From assembly GCA_900763175.1 (NCBI GenBank), contig CAAFJI010000021.1, positions 1 to 7,628 on the forward strand: 7,628 nt of DNA, given 5' to 3'. The notes beneath the pieces are model-generated. The model made no database searches. It was not told the DNA's origin and saw nothing but the letters and a program-made list of their open reading frames with translations. A program made the position numbers and the translations under genes. Shown here piece after piece: positions 1 through 6,459 of this stretch (position 1 is the first letter of the stretch; every line of letters starts with the position of its first letter). Source of the stretch: Lachnospiraceae bacterium. Its GTDB lineage: Bacteria; Bacillota; Clostridia; Lachnospirales; Lachnospiraceae.

Positions 1-1471
1 AGGCATTACTTTTTCCGGGAATACCAATGAGCAGCCGGTAAGTCGGGCTCAGAGTCTGAACGCTGAATTCGCAGCAGGCATTTTCTACGCCGGTTGTGGA
101 GAGGGCATATAGCTTAATTTCACTGTAATGGGTAGTAGCCATAGTACGGATGCCATCCTGACGCAGCCGGTCCAGGATCGAGATCGCCAGCGCAGCACCT
201 TCATCCGGATCCGTTCCGGCACAGAGCTCGTCGAAGAGCACCAGGGACTGAGGCGTCGCATGTTTCAAAATGGAAACGATGTTGGTCATATGGGAGGAGA
301 AGGTACTGAGACTCTGCTCGATACTCTGCTCATCACCGATGTCCGCATAGACATCATCAAAAATAGCCAGTTCGGATCGATCCTTTGCCGGAATATGCAG
401 ACCAGCCTGTCCCATCAGGGTGAACAGGCCAACCGTTTTCAGGGAGACTGTCTTACCACCTGTGTTCGGTCCGGTGATGATCAGCAGGTGGAAGGTATCT
501 CCCAGATGCACATCGATGGGAACGACTTTTTTGGGATCCAGAAGTGGGTGACGTCCCTGCCGGATGCGGATGCGTCCTTCTGTATTAAAAATCGGTGCCA
601 TACCGTTCTGGATTTTTGCCAGGTTTGCTTTTGCAAAAATAAAATCAAGGTCAGCGAGGATCCGGTAATTATCCAACAGGTATGCGGCATACTGTGCAGT
701 CAGATTACTGAGTTCTGCCAGAACTGCTTCAATGGCTTCCTGTTCTTTTAAAAATGCCTCCTTCAGGTCATTGTTTAATTTTACGACAGACATCGGTTCG
801 ATAAACAGTGTGGAACCGGTGGAGGACTGATCGTGGATCATACCCGGAACCTGTCCTTTGTATTCCGCCTTGACCGGCAGACAGTAACGTCCGTTTCGCA
901 TGGTGATGACTGCATCCTGCAAATAAGACCGTGTGGTGGAACTGTTTAACAGGTTATTCATGGCACCATGGATTTTATCATTAATATTACGGATGGTGCG
1001 GCGGACACTGTGAAGTGCCGGGCTGGCATCGTCACTGATCTCATCCTCTGCCAGAATGCAGCGGCGGATTTCCTCAAGCAACGGTGTCAGCGGTTCCAGT
1101 CCCGTAAAAAGTACATCCAGGGAGTCAGCCGGCAGATTGTCGCGGTTTTCTCTGGAATAGGCTTTTGCACGCCTGGTGATCTCCAGTAAGGTACAGATAG
1201 AGAGTAGTTCTGCTGCATTTAAACAGCCGCCAATCTCCAGTCGTTTCATCTGAAAGCCCGGATCCTTTAATCCACCGAAGGAAATACTTCCTTTGCGGTA
1301 AATGCGGGACAGAGCATCTGCTGTCTGAGCCTGCGCATCCGTGATCAGTTGCTTATCTGTCATCGGAACCAGTTCCAGACATCGTTTTTTTCCGGCATCT
1401 GAAGTCGCCTGCTCTGCAAGCAGCTGAATGATTTTGTCATATTCTAAAACTTTTAAAGCTTTTTGATTCAT
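1..1471 (-). CDS. mutS2: Endonuclease MutS2, N-terminal 490 residues (gene runs off the left edge)
   Basis: This is the 5' part of a MutS2 gene, a MutS-family ATPase without the mismatch-binding domain. The family suppresses homologous recombination and, in Bacillus subtilis, acts on collided ribosomes. The frame is open from ATG 1471-1469 to the window edge, giving 490 codons of the family's roughly 785-790. The part seen covers the core/lever region and most of the ATPase domain. The Walker A motif GPNTGGKT lies at residues 334-341 (nt 449-472), and the Walker B core LFDEL has D414 and E415, followed by AGTDPDEG and the ATTHYSEIK switch region. The KOW-like and Smr nuclease domains would lie beyond the window. 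The start is set by AGGAG (1477-1481 on the complement) five bases before the ATG and by the typical MNQKALKVLEYDKI opening. It is divergent from yhaM. I see no lesion in the visible part. Confidence 0.95.
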   Translation of the reverse strand, partial: MNQKALKVLEYDKIIQLLAEQATSDAGKKRCLELVPMTDKQLITDAQAQTADALSRIYRKGSISFGGLKDPGFQMKRLEIGGCLNAAELLSICTLLEITRRAKAYSRENRDNLPADSLDVLFTGLEPLTPLLEEIRRCILAEDEISDDASPALHSVRRTIRNINDKIHGAMNNLLNSSTTRSYLQDAVITMRNGRYCLPVKAEYKGQVPGMIHDQSSTGSTLFIEPMSVVKLNNDLKEAFLKEQEAIEAVLAELSNLTAQYAAYLLDNYRILADLDFIFAKANLAKIQNGMAPIFNTEGRIRIRQGRHPLLDPKKVVPIDVHLGDTFHLLIITGPNTGGKTVSLKTVGLFTLMGQAGLHIPAKDRSELAIFDDVYADIGDEQSIEQSLSTFSSHMTNIVSILKHATPQSLVLFDELCAGTDPDEGAALAISILDRLRQDGIRTMATTHYSEIKLYALSTTGVENACCEFSVQTLSPTYRLLIGIPGKSNA

Positions 1472-1528
1472 AATTTCTCCTGTAACATTCCGGGAAAATC
1501 CGGAAAAACAAATTTTTGCTGCAGTTCT

Positions 1529-1557
1529 ATTGTACATGATTTCCCTTCTGTTGAAAA
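1529..1557 (-). promoter_or_regulatory. Probable sigma-A promoter of mutS2
   Basis: On the minus strand a -35 box TTTTCA (1557-1552) and a -10 box TACAAT (1534-1529) are separated by exactly 17 bp. Transcription would start near 1522, about 50 bases before the mutS2 ATG. The -35 matches consensus at four of six positions and the -10 at five of six. The -35 box overlaps a small inverted repeat. Confidence 0.6.
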
Positions 1558-1562
1558 GGGAA
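1541..1562. promoter_or_regulatory. Inverted repeat over the mutS2 -35 box
   Basis: TTCCCTT (1541-1547) and AAGGGAA (1556-1562) are perfect 7-bp complements around an 8-base loop. The repeat covers the mutS2 -35 box, so it could be an operator. It has no U-tract that would make it a convincing terminator. Chance occurrence cannot be excluded at this size. Confidence 0.35.
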
Positions 1563-1576
1563 AAAGTGGGATGAAA

Positions 1577-1606
1577 TTCATAAAATGTTCATAAATATTT
1601 GTTAAA
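1577..1606. repeat. Three AT-rich 8-mers phased at 11 bp
   Basis: TTCATAAA (1577-1584), TTCATAAA (1588-1595) and the variant TTGTTAAA (1599-1606) recur at an exact 11-bp period, about one helical turn. They sit directly upstream of, and run into, the proposed yhaM extended -10 box. They could be tandem sites for a regulator on one face of the helix, or an A-tract/UP-like upstream element. No particular factor can be named. Confidence 0.5.
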
Positions 1607-1608
1607 AT
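1600..1608 (+). promoter_or_regulatory. Probable extended -10 promoter of the yhaM-rlmD operon
   Basis: TGTTAAAAT is an extended -10 (TGn plus TAAAAT, five of six to consensus) with only weak -35 candidates upstream, such as TTCATA at 1577-1582 at a long 20-bp spacing. Transcription would start near 1614-1616, before the folded leader at 1630-1699, so the whole RNA structure would be transcribed. A perfect TATAAT at 1627-1632 is an alternative -10. It lacks a recognisable -35 at 16-18 bp and would start inside the first helix, removing its 5' strand. Confidence 0.5.
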
Positions 1609-1629
1609 AAAAAGGATTCGGATTTTTAT

Positions 1630-1699
1630 AATGAAAGTGCCGGGTGGCAGCCCGGACTATGGATAAAATCAGCAGTTGCGAGAGCAACTGACTTTCGTT
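1630..1699 (+). ncRNA. Structured three-way-junction leader RNA upstream of yhaM, class unknown
   Basis: Three nested and adjacent helices can be read directly. P1 pairs 1630-1638 (AAUGAAAGU) with 1691-1699 (ACUUUCGUU), nine pairs including one U-G. P2 pairs CCGGG 1640-1644 with CCCGG 1651-1655 around a 6-base loop. P3 pairs CAGUUGC 1673-1679 with GCAACUG 1684-1690 and is capped by a GAGA (GNRA) tetraloop. P3 and P1 abut without a spacer, so they could stack coaxially. A 17-base single strand (1656-1672, containing AUGGAUAAAAUC) joins P2 to P3. An alternative hairpin UGCC 1638-1641 with GGCA 1646-1649 competes with P2. The yhaM start lies 50 bases downstream, so a cis-acting leader is plausible. 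It does not match any riboswitch or ribozyme class I know, and function is not shown by sequence alone. Confidence 0.55.
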
Positions 1700-1748
1700 T
1701 ATGTAAAGGTTTTTGAGTTTTTATTAGAAAGGTAAGGAAAGAGTATCT

Positions 1749-2696
1749 ATGCGTTTTTTAAACGAGCTACATGAGGGCGACAGGATCAGCGGCATCTATC
1801 TGTGCAAGCAGAAACAGCCCGCTGTGACCAAGAATGGAAAGCCTTATGAGAATATTATCCTTCAGGATAAAACAGGAGTTCTGGATGGCAAGATCTGGGA
1901 TCCGAATTCCCTGGGAATTGATGATTTCGATGCACTGGACTATATTGAAGTCATGGGAGATGTGACCAGCTTTGCAGGTGCCATGCAGCTGAACATCAAG
2001 CGTGTACGAAAGGCTCAGGAGGGTGAATATGATCCTGCCGACTATCTGCCGGTAAGCGAGAACAGCACAGATGATATGTATGCCCAGCTTACAGCTATGA
2101 TCGGCACTGTGAAGAATGTGTACCTGAATGAGCTTCTGAAGAAGCTGTTTGTAGAGGACAAAGAATTCCTGAAATCTTTTGAAGAGCATTCAGCAGCCAA
2201 GACTGTACACCATGGCTTTGTAGGTGGATTGATGGAGCATACCTTAAGTGTTGCCAGGCTGTGCGATTATATGGCTTCTGCTTATCCGGTTATCAAACGT
2301 GATATGCTGATCACGGCAGCTCTTCTTCATGATGTGGGAAAGACGAGAGAACTTTCTTCCTTTCCTCTGAATGATTATACAGATGAGGGGCAGCTTCTGG
2401 GGCATATCATTATCGGTGCGCAGATGGTCCATGATCTTGCCCGTGAGATTCCGGATTTTCCTCAGAATCTGGAGAACCAGCTGGTACACTGTATCCTGGC
2501 TCATCACGGAGAACTGGAATACGGTTCCCCCAAGAAACCAGCTATGGTAGAGGCAGTTGCCCTGAATCTTGCAGATAACACAGATGCCCGCATGGAGACT
2601 TTGACAGAGATTTTCGCAGCGGATAAGAGCAAGAAGGAATGGCTTGGATATAACAGATTGTTTGAATCAAACTTAAGAAAGACAGGAGAATTGTAA
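1749..2696 (+). CDS. yhaM: 3'-5' exoribonuclease YhaM family protein (OB-fold plus HD domain)
   Basis: This is a cytosolic HD-domain nuclease of the YhaM family, which degrades single-stranded RNA or DNA from the 3' end with a divalent metal. At 315 residues it matches B. subtilis YhaM (about 314). An OB-fold nucleic-acid-binding domain spans roughly residues 10-90 (the stretch with TKNGKPYENIILQDKTG). The HD domain follows at about 150-285, with metal-ligand candidates H164, H194-D195 in ALLHDVGK, H219, H252-H253 in AHHG and D276 in LADN. The ATG is preceded by AAGGAAAG at a normal distance, and the N-terminus needs no extension. It is probably the first gene of an operon: rlmD begins five bases after its stop, and the rlmD ribosome binding site lies in its last codons. 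The folded leader upstream may regulate it. Confidence 0.88.
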   Translation: MRFLNELHEGDRISGIYLCKQKQPAVTKNGKPYENIILQDKTGVLDGKIWDPNSLGIDDFDALDYIEVMGDVTSFAGAMQLNIKRVRKAQEGEYDPADYLPVSENSTDDMYAQLTAMIGTVKNVYLNELLKKLFVEDKEFLKSFEEHSAAKTVHHGFVGGLMEHTLSVARLCDYMASAYPVIKRDMLITAALLHDVGKTRELSSFPLNDYTDEGQLLGHIIIGAQMVHDLAREIPDFPQNLENQLVHCILAHHGELEYGSPKKPAMVEAVALNLADNTDARMETLTEIFAADKSKKEWLGYNRLFESNLRKTGEL

Positions 2697-2701
2697 TTTT
2701 C

Positions 2702-4087
2702 ATGGAATACCGTAAGAATGACATTGTTACGTTAAAGATTGAAGATTGCGGAATTGACGGTGAAGGTATCGGAAAGGCTGATGGCTTCACCGTTTTTGTC
2801 AAGGATGCAGTAATCGGAGACACAGTTCGCGCAAAGATCATGAAAGCGAAGAAAAATTATGGATATGGACGGTTAGAGGAAATTCTGGAGCCATCTAAGG
2901 ATCGTGTTCAGCCAGAGTGCCAGTTCGCAAGACAGTGCGGCGGCTGTCAGCTCCAGGCTCTTTCCTACGAGAAGCAGCTGGAGTTTAAGACAAATAAGGT
3001 GAGGGGACATCTGGAGCGTATCGGTGGTTTTACAGATTTACCTATGGAGCCGATCCTGAGGATGGAGGTTCCTTTTCATTACAGAAACAAAGCTCAGTTT
3101 CCTGTGGGAAAATCAAAGGATGGAAGGATCATAACCGGGTTTTATGCTGGCAGGACCCACAGCATTATTGAGAACCGTGACTGCGCTCTGGGCGTTTCCC
3201 AGAACAAAGAGGTTCTGGATAAAGTGATTTCCCATATGGAGAAATATCAGATACAGCCTTATGAGGAGACTGCCGGAAAGGGCCTTGTGCGCCATATTCT
3301 TATCCGTTATGGATTTTTTACAGATGAGATGATGGTCTGTCTGATCCTGAATGGAGAGAAGCTTCCCAGGGAAGAGGTTCTGGTAGAGTCTCTTCGGGAG
3401 ATTCCTCAGATAACCAGCATTATGGTGAATGTAAACAGACAGAGAAATAATGTGATCCTTGGGGATAAAGTACGTCTGCTTTGGGGAAAGCCCTATATCA
3501 CAGATAAGATCGGAGAAATTTCTTATCAGATTTCTCCATTGTCCTTTTTCCAGGTAAATCCTTATCAGACCGGACGCCTCTATGGAAAGGCGCTGGAATA
3601 TGCACAGCTTTCCGGTGATGAGACTGTATGGGATCTTTATTGCGGAATCGGAACTATTTCCCTGTTTCTGGCGCAGCAGGCAAAGATGGTGCGAGGTGTG
3701 GAAATCATTCCGGCAGCCATTGAAAATGCCAGGGAAAATGCCAGACTGAACGACTTTTCCAATACAGAGTTCTTTGTTGGAAAGGCGGAAGAGGTACTGC
3801 CGGAGCAGTATAAAAAAACAGGAGAGCGTGCAGATGTAATCGTAGTAGACCCGCCAAGAAAAGGCTGCGACGAGATGCTGCTTTCCACCATTATCCAGAT
3901 GCAGCCAAAACGTGTCGTCTACGTAAGCTGCGACAGCGCTACCCTGGCAAGGGATTTGAAGTATCTTTGCGAGAGAGGCTACGAGCTGAAAAAAGTATGC
4001 CCCGTAGATATGTTCCCGAACACGGTTTCGGTAGAGACAGTGTGCTTATTGTCCAAACTCAATGCCAAGCAGCATATTGAAGTCTAA
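2702..4087 (+). CDS. rlmD: 23S rRNA (uracil-C5)-methyltransferase, RlmD/RumA (RlmCD) type
   Basis: This SAM-dependent RNA methyltransferase makes 5-methyluridine in 23S rRNA; Firmicute members may handle both U747 and U1939. The order is an N-terminal TRAM domain (about 1-60), a 4Fe-4S site with C73, C79, C82 and C161 at RumA spacing, a central domain, then the Rossmann methyltransferase with DLYCGIGTIS (311-320), VVDPPRKG (381-388), the catalytic nucleophile C410 in VVYVSCDSATLARDL and the general base E445 in SVETV. At 461 residues the catalytic protein is complete. AGGAGA (2684-2689) lies 12 bases before the ATG, inside the end of yhaM, which suggests translational coupling. The gene stops at TAA 4085-4087, yet the same frame continues into a domain that I recall being fused to this enzyme in Lachnospiraceae, so the stop may be a GAA-to-TAA change. 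Confidence 0.92.
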   Translation: MEYRKNDIVTLKIEDCGIDGEGIGKADGFTVFVKDAVIGDTVRAKIMKAKKNYGYGRLEEILEPSKDRVQPECQFARQCGGCQLQALSYEKQLEFKTNKVRGHLERIGGFTDLPMEPILRMEVPFHYRNKAQFPVGKSKDGRIITGFYAGRTHSIIENRDCALGVSQNKEVLDKVISHMEKYQIQPYEETAGKGLVRHILIRYGFFTDEMMVCLILNGEKLPREEVLVESLREIPQITSIMVNVNRQRNNVILGDKVRLLWGKPYITDKIGEISYQISPLSFFQVNPYQTGRLYGKALEYAQLSGDETVWDLYCGIGTISLFLAQQAKMVRGVEIIPAAIENARENARLNDFSNTEFFVGKAEEVLPEQYKKTGERADVIVVDPPRKGCDEMLLSTIIQMQPKRVVYVSCDSATLARDLKYLCERGYELKKVCPVDMFPNTVSVETVCLLSKLNAKQHIEV

Positions 4088-4339
4088 GTGAAGATGGACG
4101 AGCTGGATTTGACTGCTGCGGAGAGTAATGCTACCTATGAGCAGATTAAGGCGTATGTGCTGGAACATAGCGGTATGAAAGTCAGCAGCCTGTATATTGC
4201 TCAGGTAAAGCAGAAACACGGCATTATTGAGCGTGAGAATTATAATAAGCCAAAGTCTGGGGATGCTAAGCAGCCCCAATGCCCGCCGGAAAAAGAAAAA
4301 GCAATTATGGAAGCACTTGAGTATTTTGGGATGATTTAA
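4088..4339 (+). pseudogene. C-terminal extension of RlmD cut off by an in-frame TAA (or a separately translated small protein)
   Basis: Eighty-three codons follow the rlmD stop with no gap and in the same frame. They encode a small, lysine-rich, probably soluble domain with the segments AAESNATYEQIKAYVLEHSG, VSSLYIAQVKQKHGI and IERENYNKPKSGDAKQPQCP. I remember near-identical segments as the C-terminal tail of RlmD proteins of about 545 residues, where HIEV is followed by Glu; here that codon would be TAA. Possible starts are the GTG abutting the stop (4088) or ATG 4094. Neither has a convincing Shine-Dalgarno, so expression would need readthrough or termination-reinitiation. The sequence is otherwise intact, which suggests a recent lesion, a tolerated split or a sequencing error. 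Its biochemical role is unknown to me. The tail follows the helix-rich style of a nucleic-acid-binding appendage, but that is a guess. Confidence 0.7.
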
Positions 4340-4373
4340 TACTTTGGTAAAGCCTTTGGACGGCTAAAAAGCA

Positions 4374-4422
4374 GCAAAACCGGCAACAGGGAAAGAACCC
4401 ATGTTGCCGATTTTGCTTTTTT
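4374..4422 (+). terminator. Strong rho-independent terminator of the rlmD operon, probably bidirectional
   Basis: The arm 4374-4387 (GCAAAACCGGCAAC) pairs with 4403-4416 (GTTGCCGATTTTGC), 13 of 14 positions, and is followed by six T at 4417-4422. On the minus strand the same stem is followed, after TGC, by a TTTTT run, so it could also end leftward transcription from the accessory genes that finish at 4453. It marks the junction between the core operon and the accessory region. Confidence 0.92.
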
Positions 4423-4452
4423 ACGTGAAATTACGATTTACTTGCAGAACAA

Positions 4453-4629
4453 TCAGGGCAGAGCATACCGAAGCCAGACAGCACCATTGTCATAGGGCTG
4501 TACGTTTAGGAGCTTCAAATTGACGGGTTCTGTGTCTAACAGTAAACCGTCAAAAGTAGCAGTCATGCCACAATCAATTCTTCCGTTCACAGACATCATC
4601 ATGTGGCAGATTATATATGGTTTTTTCAT
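4453..4629 (-). pseudogene. RibD/dihydrofolate-reductase-family protein collapsed to 58 residues by internal deletion
   Basis: A 58-codon frame starts at ATG 4629-4627 behind an excellent GAGGAGGG site (4635-4642) and ends at TGA 4453-4455. It begins MKKPYIICHMMMSVNGRIDC, the N-terminal strand and substrate-binding start of RibD C-terminal-domain reductases. It then passes directly to FDGLLLDTEPVNLKLLNVQP and ends VWLRYALP, which resembles the C-terminal strands of the same family. Intact members are about 220-250 residues, so roughly 160-190 central residues, including the NADPH-binding part, are missing while the frame is kept. The join falls at Gly-Met-Thr (GGCATGACT); relatives as I recall them have a similar Met-Thr at both positions, which suggests deletion between short repeats. 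It lies 18 bases after the aldo/keto reductase stop, so it was the last gene of the leftward operon. It cannot be an active reductase. Confidence 0.75.
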
Positions 4630-4647
4630 GTATACCCTCCTCGATTA

Positions 4648-5532
4648 TCAATTTTTCTTATCTTTAGTGCAGTCGTGTTGCTGTTTTCGTTCATCCACCA
4701 TCTTCACAAACCACTCCACCATATTCGGATCGGTGTGTGAGAAGAAGCTGCTTTGTTTTTTGTCAATCGTGGCAATAACCGCCATATCATCCTCGCTCAA
4801 AGAAAAATCAAATACATGAAAGTTTTCTTCCATACGCTCGAGGTGAGTAGATTTGGGAATGATGACAATTCCACGCTGCAAATGCCAACGAAGAATGACT
4901 TGAGCAACAGACTTTCCGTACTTCTCAGCAATGACTATCAGTTCCGGCGTGTGGAATATATCGCCCCGCCCTTCACCGAATGGCGCCCATGCTTCCATCT
5001 GTATGCCGTATTTATCATGCCATGCTTTCGCTTCCGTCTGCTGATTGTGAGGATGAATTTCCACATGATTTACCATCGGCTTGATTCGATTAAAGGAAGC
5101 AAAATCCACCATACGGTCAGTATAGAAATTGGAAATGCAGATAGCACGGATTTTCCCTTCGTCATACAGTTCCTCCAGTGCCCGGTATGCACCGTAGGCA
5201 TCTGCAAAAGGCTGATGGAGCAAACACAGGTCAAGGTAGTCAACCTGTAATTTTCGCATGGATTCCAATACGGATGCTTTTGCTCTTTCATAGCCGTAAT
5301 GCTCAATCCAGATTTTGGTGGTTAGGAAAATTTCATCTCTGGGAATACGGCTTTTTGCAATGGCATTACCCACTTCTTCCTCGTTAAAATAGCTCTGGGC
5401 GGTGTCGATGAGACGATAGCCGATTTTCAAGGCATCACTGACACAAGGTTCACATCCATCTTTTGTAACCTGATAGACACCATAGCCGAGCTACGGCATT
5501 TTTACACCGTTATTCAAAGTTACATATTCCAT
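4648..5532 (-). pseudogene. Aldo/keto reductase with an in-frame amber codon at position 14
   Basis: This is a NADPH-dependent aldo/keto reductase of the diketogluconate-reductase-like group, reducing carbonyls in the cytosol. The full frame from ATG 5532-5530 to TGA 4648-4650 is 294 codons, close to the usual 270-290. AGGAGA (5541-5546) lies eight bases before the ATG, and the protein opens MEYVTLNNGVKMP. Codon 14 is TAG (5493-5491), then LGYGVYQVTKDG resumes in frame, where relatives have a sense codon such as Gln or Met. The catalytic tetrad is otherwise present: D43, Y48 (LIDTAQSY), K73 (LTTKIW) and H106 (LCLLHQP). The cofactor-binding end is visible as VIIPKSTHLERMEENF. A rescue start at TTG 5430 would lose the first beta strands and has no good ribosome binding site. 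It is probably a recent pseudogene, or a sequencing error, because no second lesion is visible. Confidence 0.85.
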
Positions 5533-5563
5533 GTTCTTTTTCTCCTTATCCTATATTCTGTTC

Positions 5564-5840
5564 TTATCTAAGATGCATATTAAAAAAGCTGTTCAGCTTT
5601 TCAAAAGGAATGACATCTAAATTGTCATATCGTATATGGTCATTGCCGCAGTTGCTTTGATACGGGTGCCCTGCGCTGCTGCGTTGATTACCATACCGCA
5701 CCAACCGCAAATAGCGATGATACCAATTCTGTCTGTGTCAACATTCTCCTGTACGGAAAAAAATCCACAGCCGCACAGAAATCTTCCGTATTGACGTCCG
5801 GAAAAGCCACATAATTTCCTATGTCATAATGTTTCTCCAT
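5564..5840 (-). pseudogene. Alpha/beta hydrolase (dienelactone-hydrolase-like) remnant in three frames
   Basis: Three collinear pieces of one hydrolase lie in three different reading frames. Piece 1 (5840 to about 5757) reads YVAFPDVNTEDFCAAVDF. Piece 2 (about 5764 to 5617) reads SVQENVDTDRIGIIAICGWC followed by GMVINAAAQGTRIKATAAMT and stops at TAG 5617-5619. Piece 3 (about 5629 to 5564) reads YDNLDVIPFEKLNSFFNMHL, the typical end of such enzymes. The shift from 1 to 2 occurs at a run of seven A on the plus strand (5757-5763), consistent with loss of one base. Between 2 and 3 roughly 100-150 residues, including the catalytic His region, appear deleted. The nucleophile region ICGWCG has Cys where serine hydrolases have Ser, as in dienelactone-type enzymes. 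The N-terminal third is also gone, and the remnant overlaps the end of the cupin gene by 17 bases. It is certainly non-functional; the subfamily is uncertain. Confidence 0.75.
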
Positions 5841-6444
5841 TCGTTGCTTGAATGTAGTCGCTATCATTGACTTCTTCCAGCCACTCATTAGAGGTTTCCT
5901 CTCCGGGAACTTCTACTGCTAAGTGAGAGAACCAGCTATCAGGAGCTGCACCGTGCCAATGTTTCACACCAACAGGGATATTTACCATATCGCCGGGCAG
6001 CATCCTGATGGCTTTTTTGCCCCATTCCTGATAATAGCCTCGTCCGGCAACGCAGATTAAAATCTGACCGCCACCATTCCTGGCATGATGAATGTGCCAG
6101 TTGTTGCGGCATCCTGGCTCAAAGGTCACATTGAAAATGCCGACCTGTTCTTTGGAAACAGGTGCAAGGAAGCTCTTGCTGTTAAAATACTGTGCAAAAC
6201 CATCGTTCGGATTTCCAATAGGGAATACCATGGAAGCGGCGTGTTTTGCCATTGCGTCATTGCCGGTTTCTTCACTCCACACTTCCTTTGCCATACGAAA
6301 CGCTGCCCATGCTTTCGACCAGCCTGCATAAAAAGCGGCATGGGTCAAAATCTCCGCAATTTCTTCCCGGGTAATCCCGTTTTTCTTTGCATTTTCCAGA
6401 TGGAACCGGAAAGCAGAATCGGTCAGCCCTTGCCCTGTAGAGAC
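5824..6444 (-). pseudogene. Carboxymuconolactone decarboxylase/cupin fusion protein lacking its N-terminus
   Basis: The readable protein runs from about VSTGQGLTDSAFRFHLENAK (6444) through EEIAEILTHAAFYAGW, the end of an AhpD/carboxymuconolactone-decarboxylase-like domain, into a cupin domain. Counted from the Leu codon at 6348, the cupin shows H85 and H87 in NWHIHHARNGGGQ and H120 and H122 in GVKHWHGAAPDSWF, normal metal-binding positions; Gln replaces the usual motif Glu. The frame stops at TGA 5824-5826. Upstream, in the same frame, are two TAA codons (6462-6457) belonging to the neighbouring sigma-like remnant, so the first 50-60 residues, the start codon and the ribosome binding site are gone. 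No ATG precedes the decarboxylase helix. The last residues (ATNGETL) may come from the hydrolase junction. Such fusion proteins commonly sit beside aldo/keto reductases and hydrolases in gut Firmicutes, which fits this cluster. Confidence 0.8.
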
Positions 6445-6459
6445 AAATATACGGCATTA

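Noticed and set aside
128..751. Plus-strand frame of 207 codons
   Set aside because: It lies antisense to the conserved MutS2 ATPase domain, has no ribosome binding site and no recognisable domain.
1627..1632. Perfect TATAAT as the main yhaM -10 box
   Set aside because: It has no plausible -35 at 16-18 bp, and initiation there would delete the 5' strand of P1; it is kept only as an alternative.
1630..1699. Leader RNA as a hammerhead ribozyme, TPP, fluoride, purine or TwoAYGGAY RNA
   Set aside because: The required core strings (for example CUGANGA with GAAA for hammerhead, or two hairpin loops with AYGGAY) are absent; only a single AUGGAU occurs, and in a joining strand.
1673..1700. P3 hairpin as an intrinsic terminator or attenuator
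   Set aside because: The downstream tract is ACTTTCGTTT, interrupted and paired in P1, so it is not a convincing U-run.
4753..5250. Plus-strand frame of 165 codons
   Set aside because: It is antisense to the aldo/keto reductase, whose catalytic motifs are clear on the minus strand; composition is that of a shadow frame.
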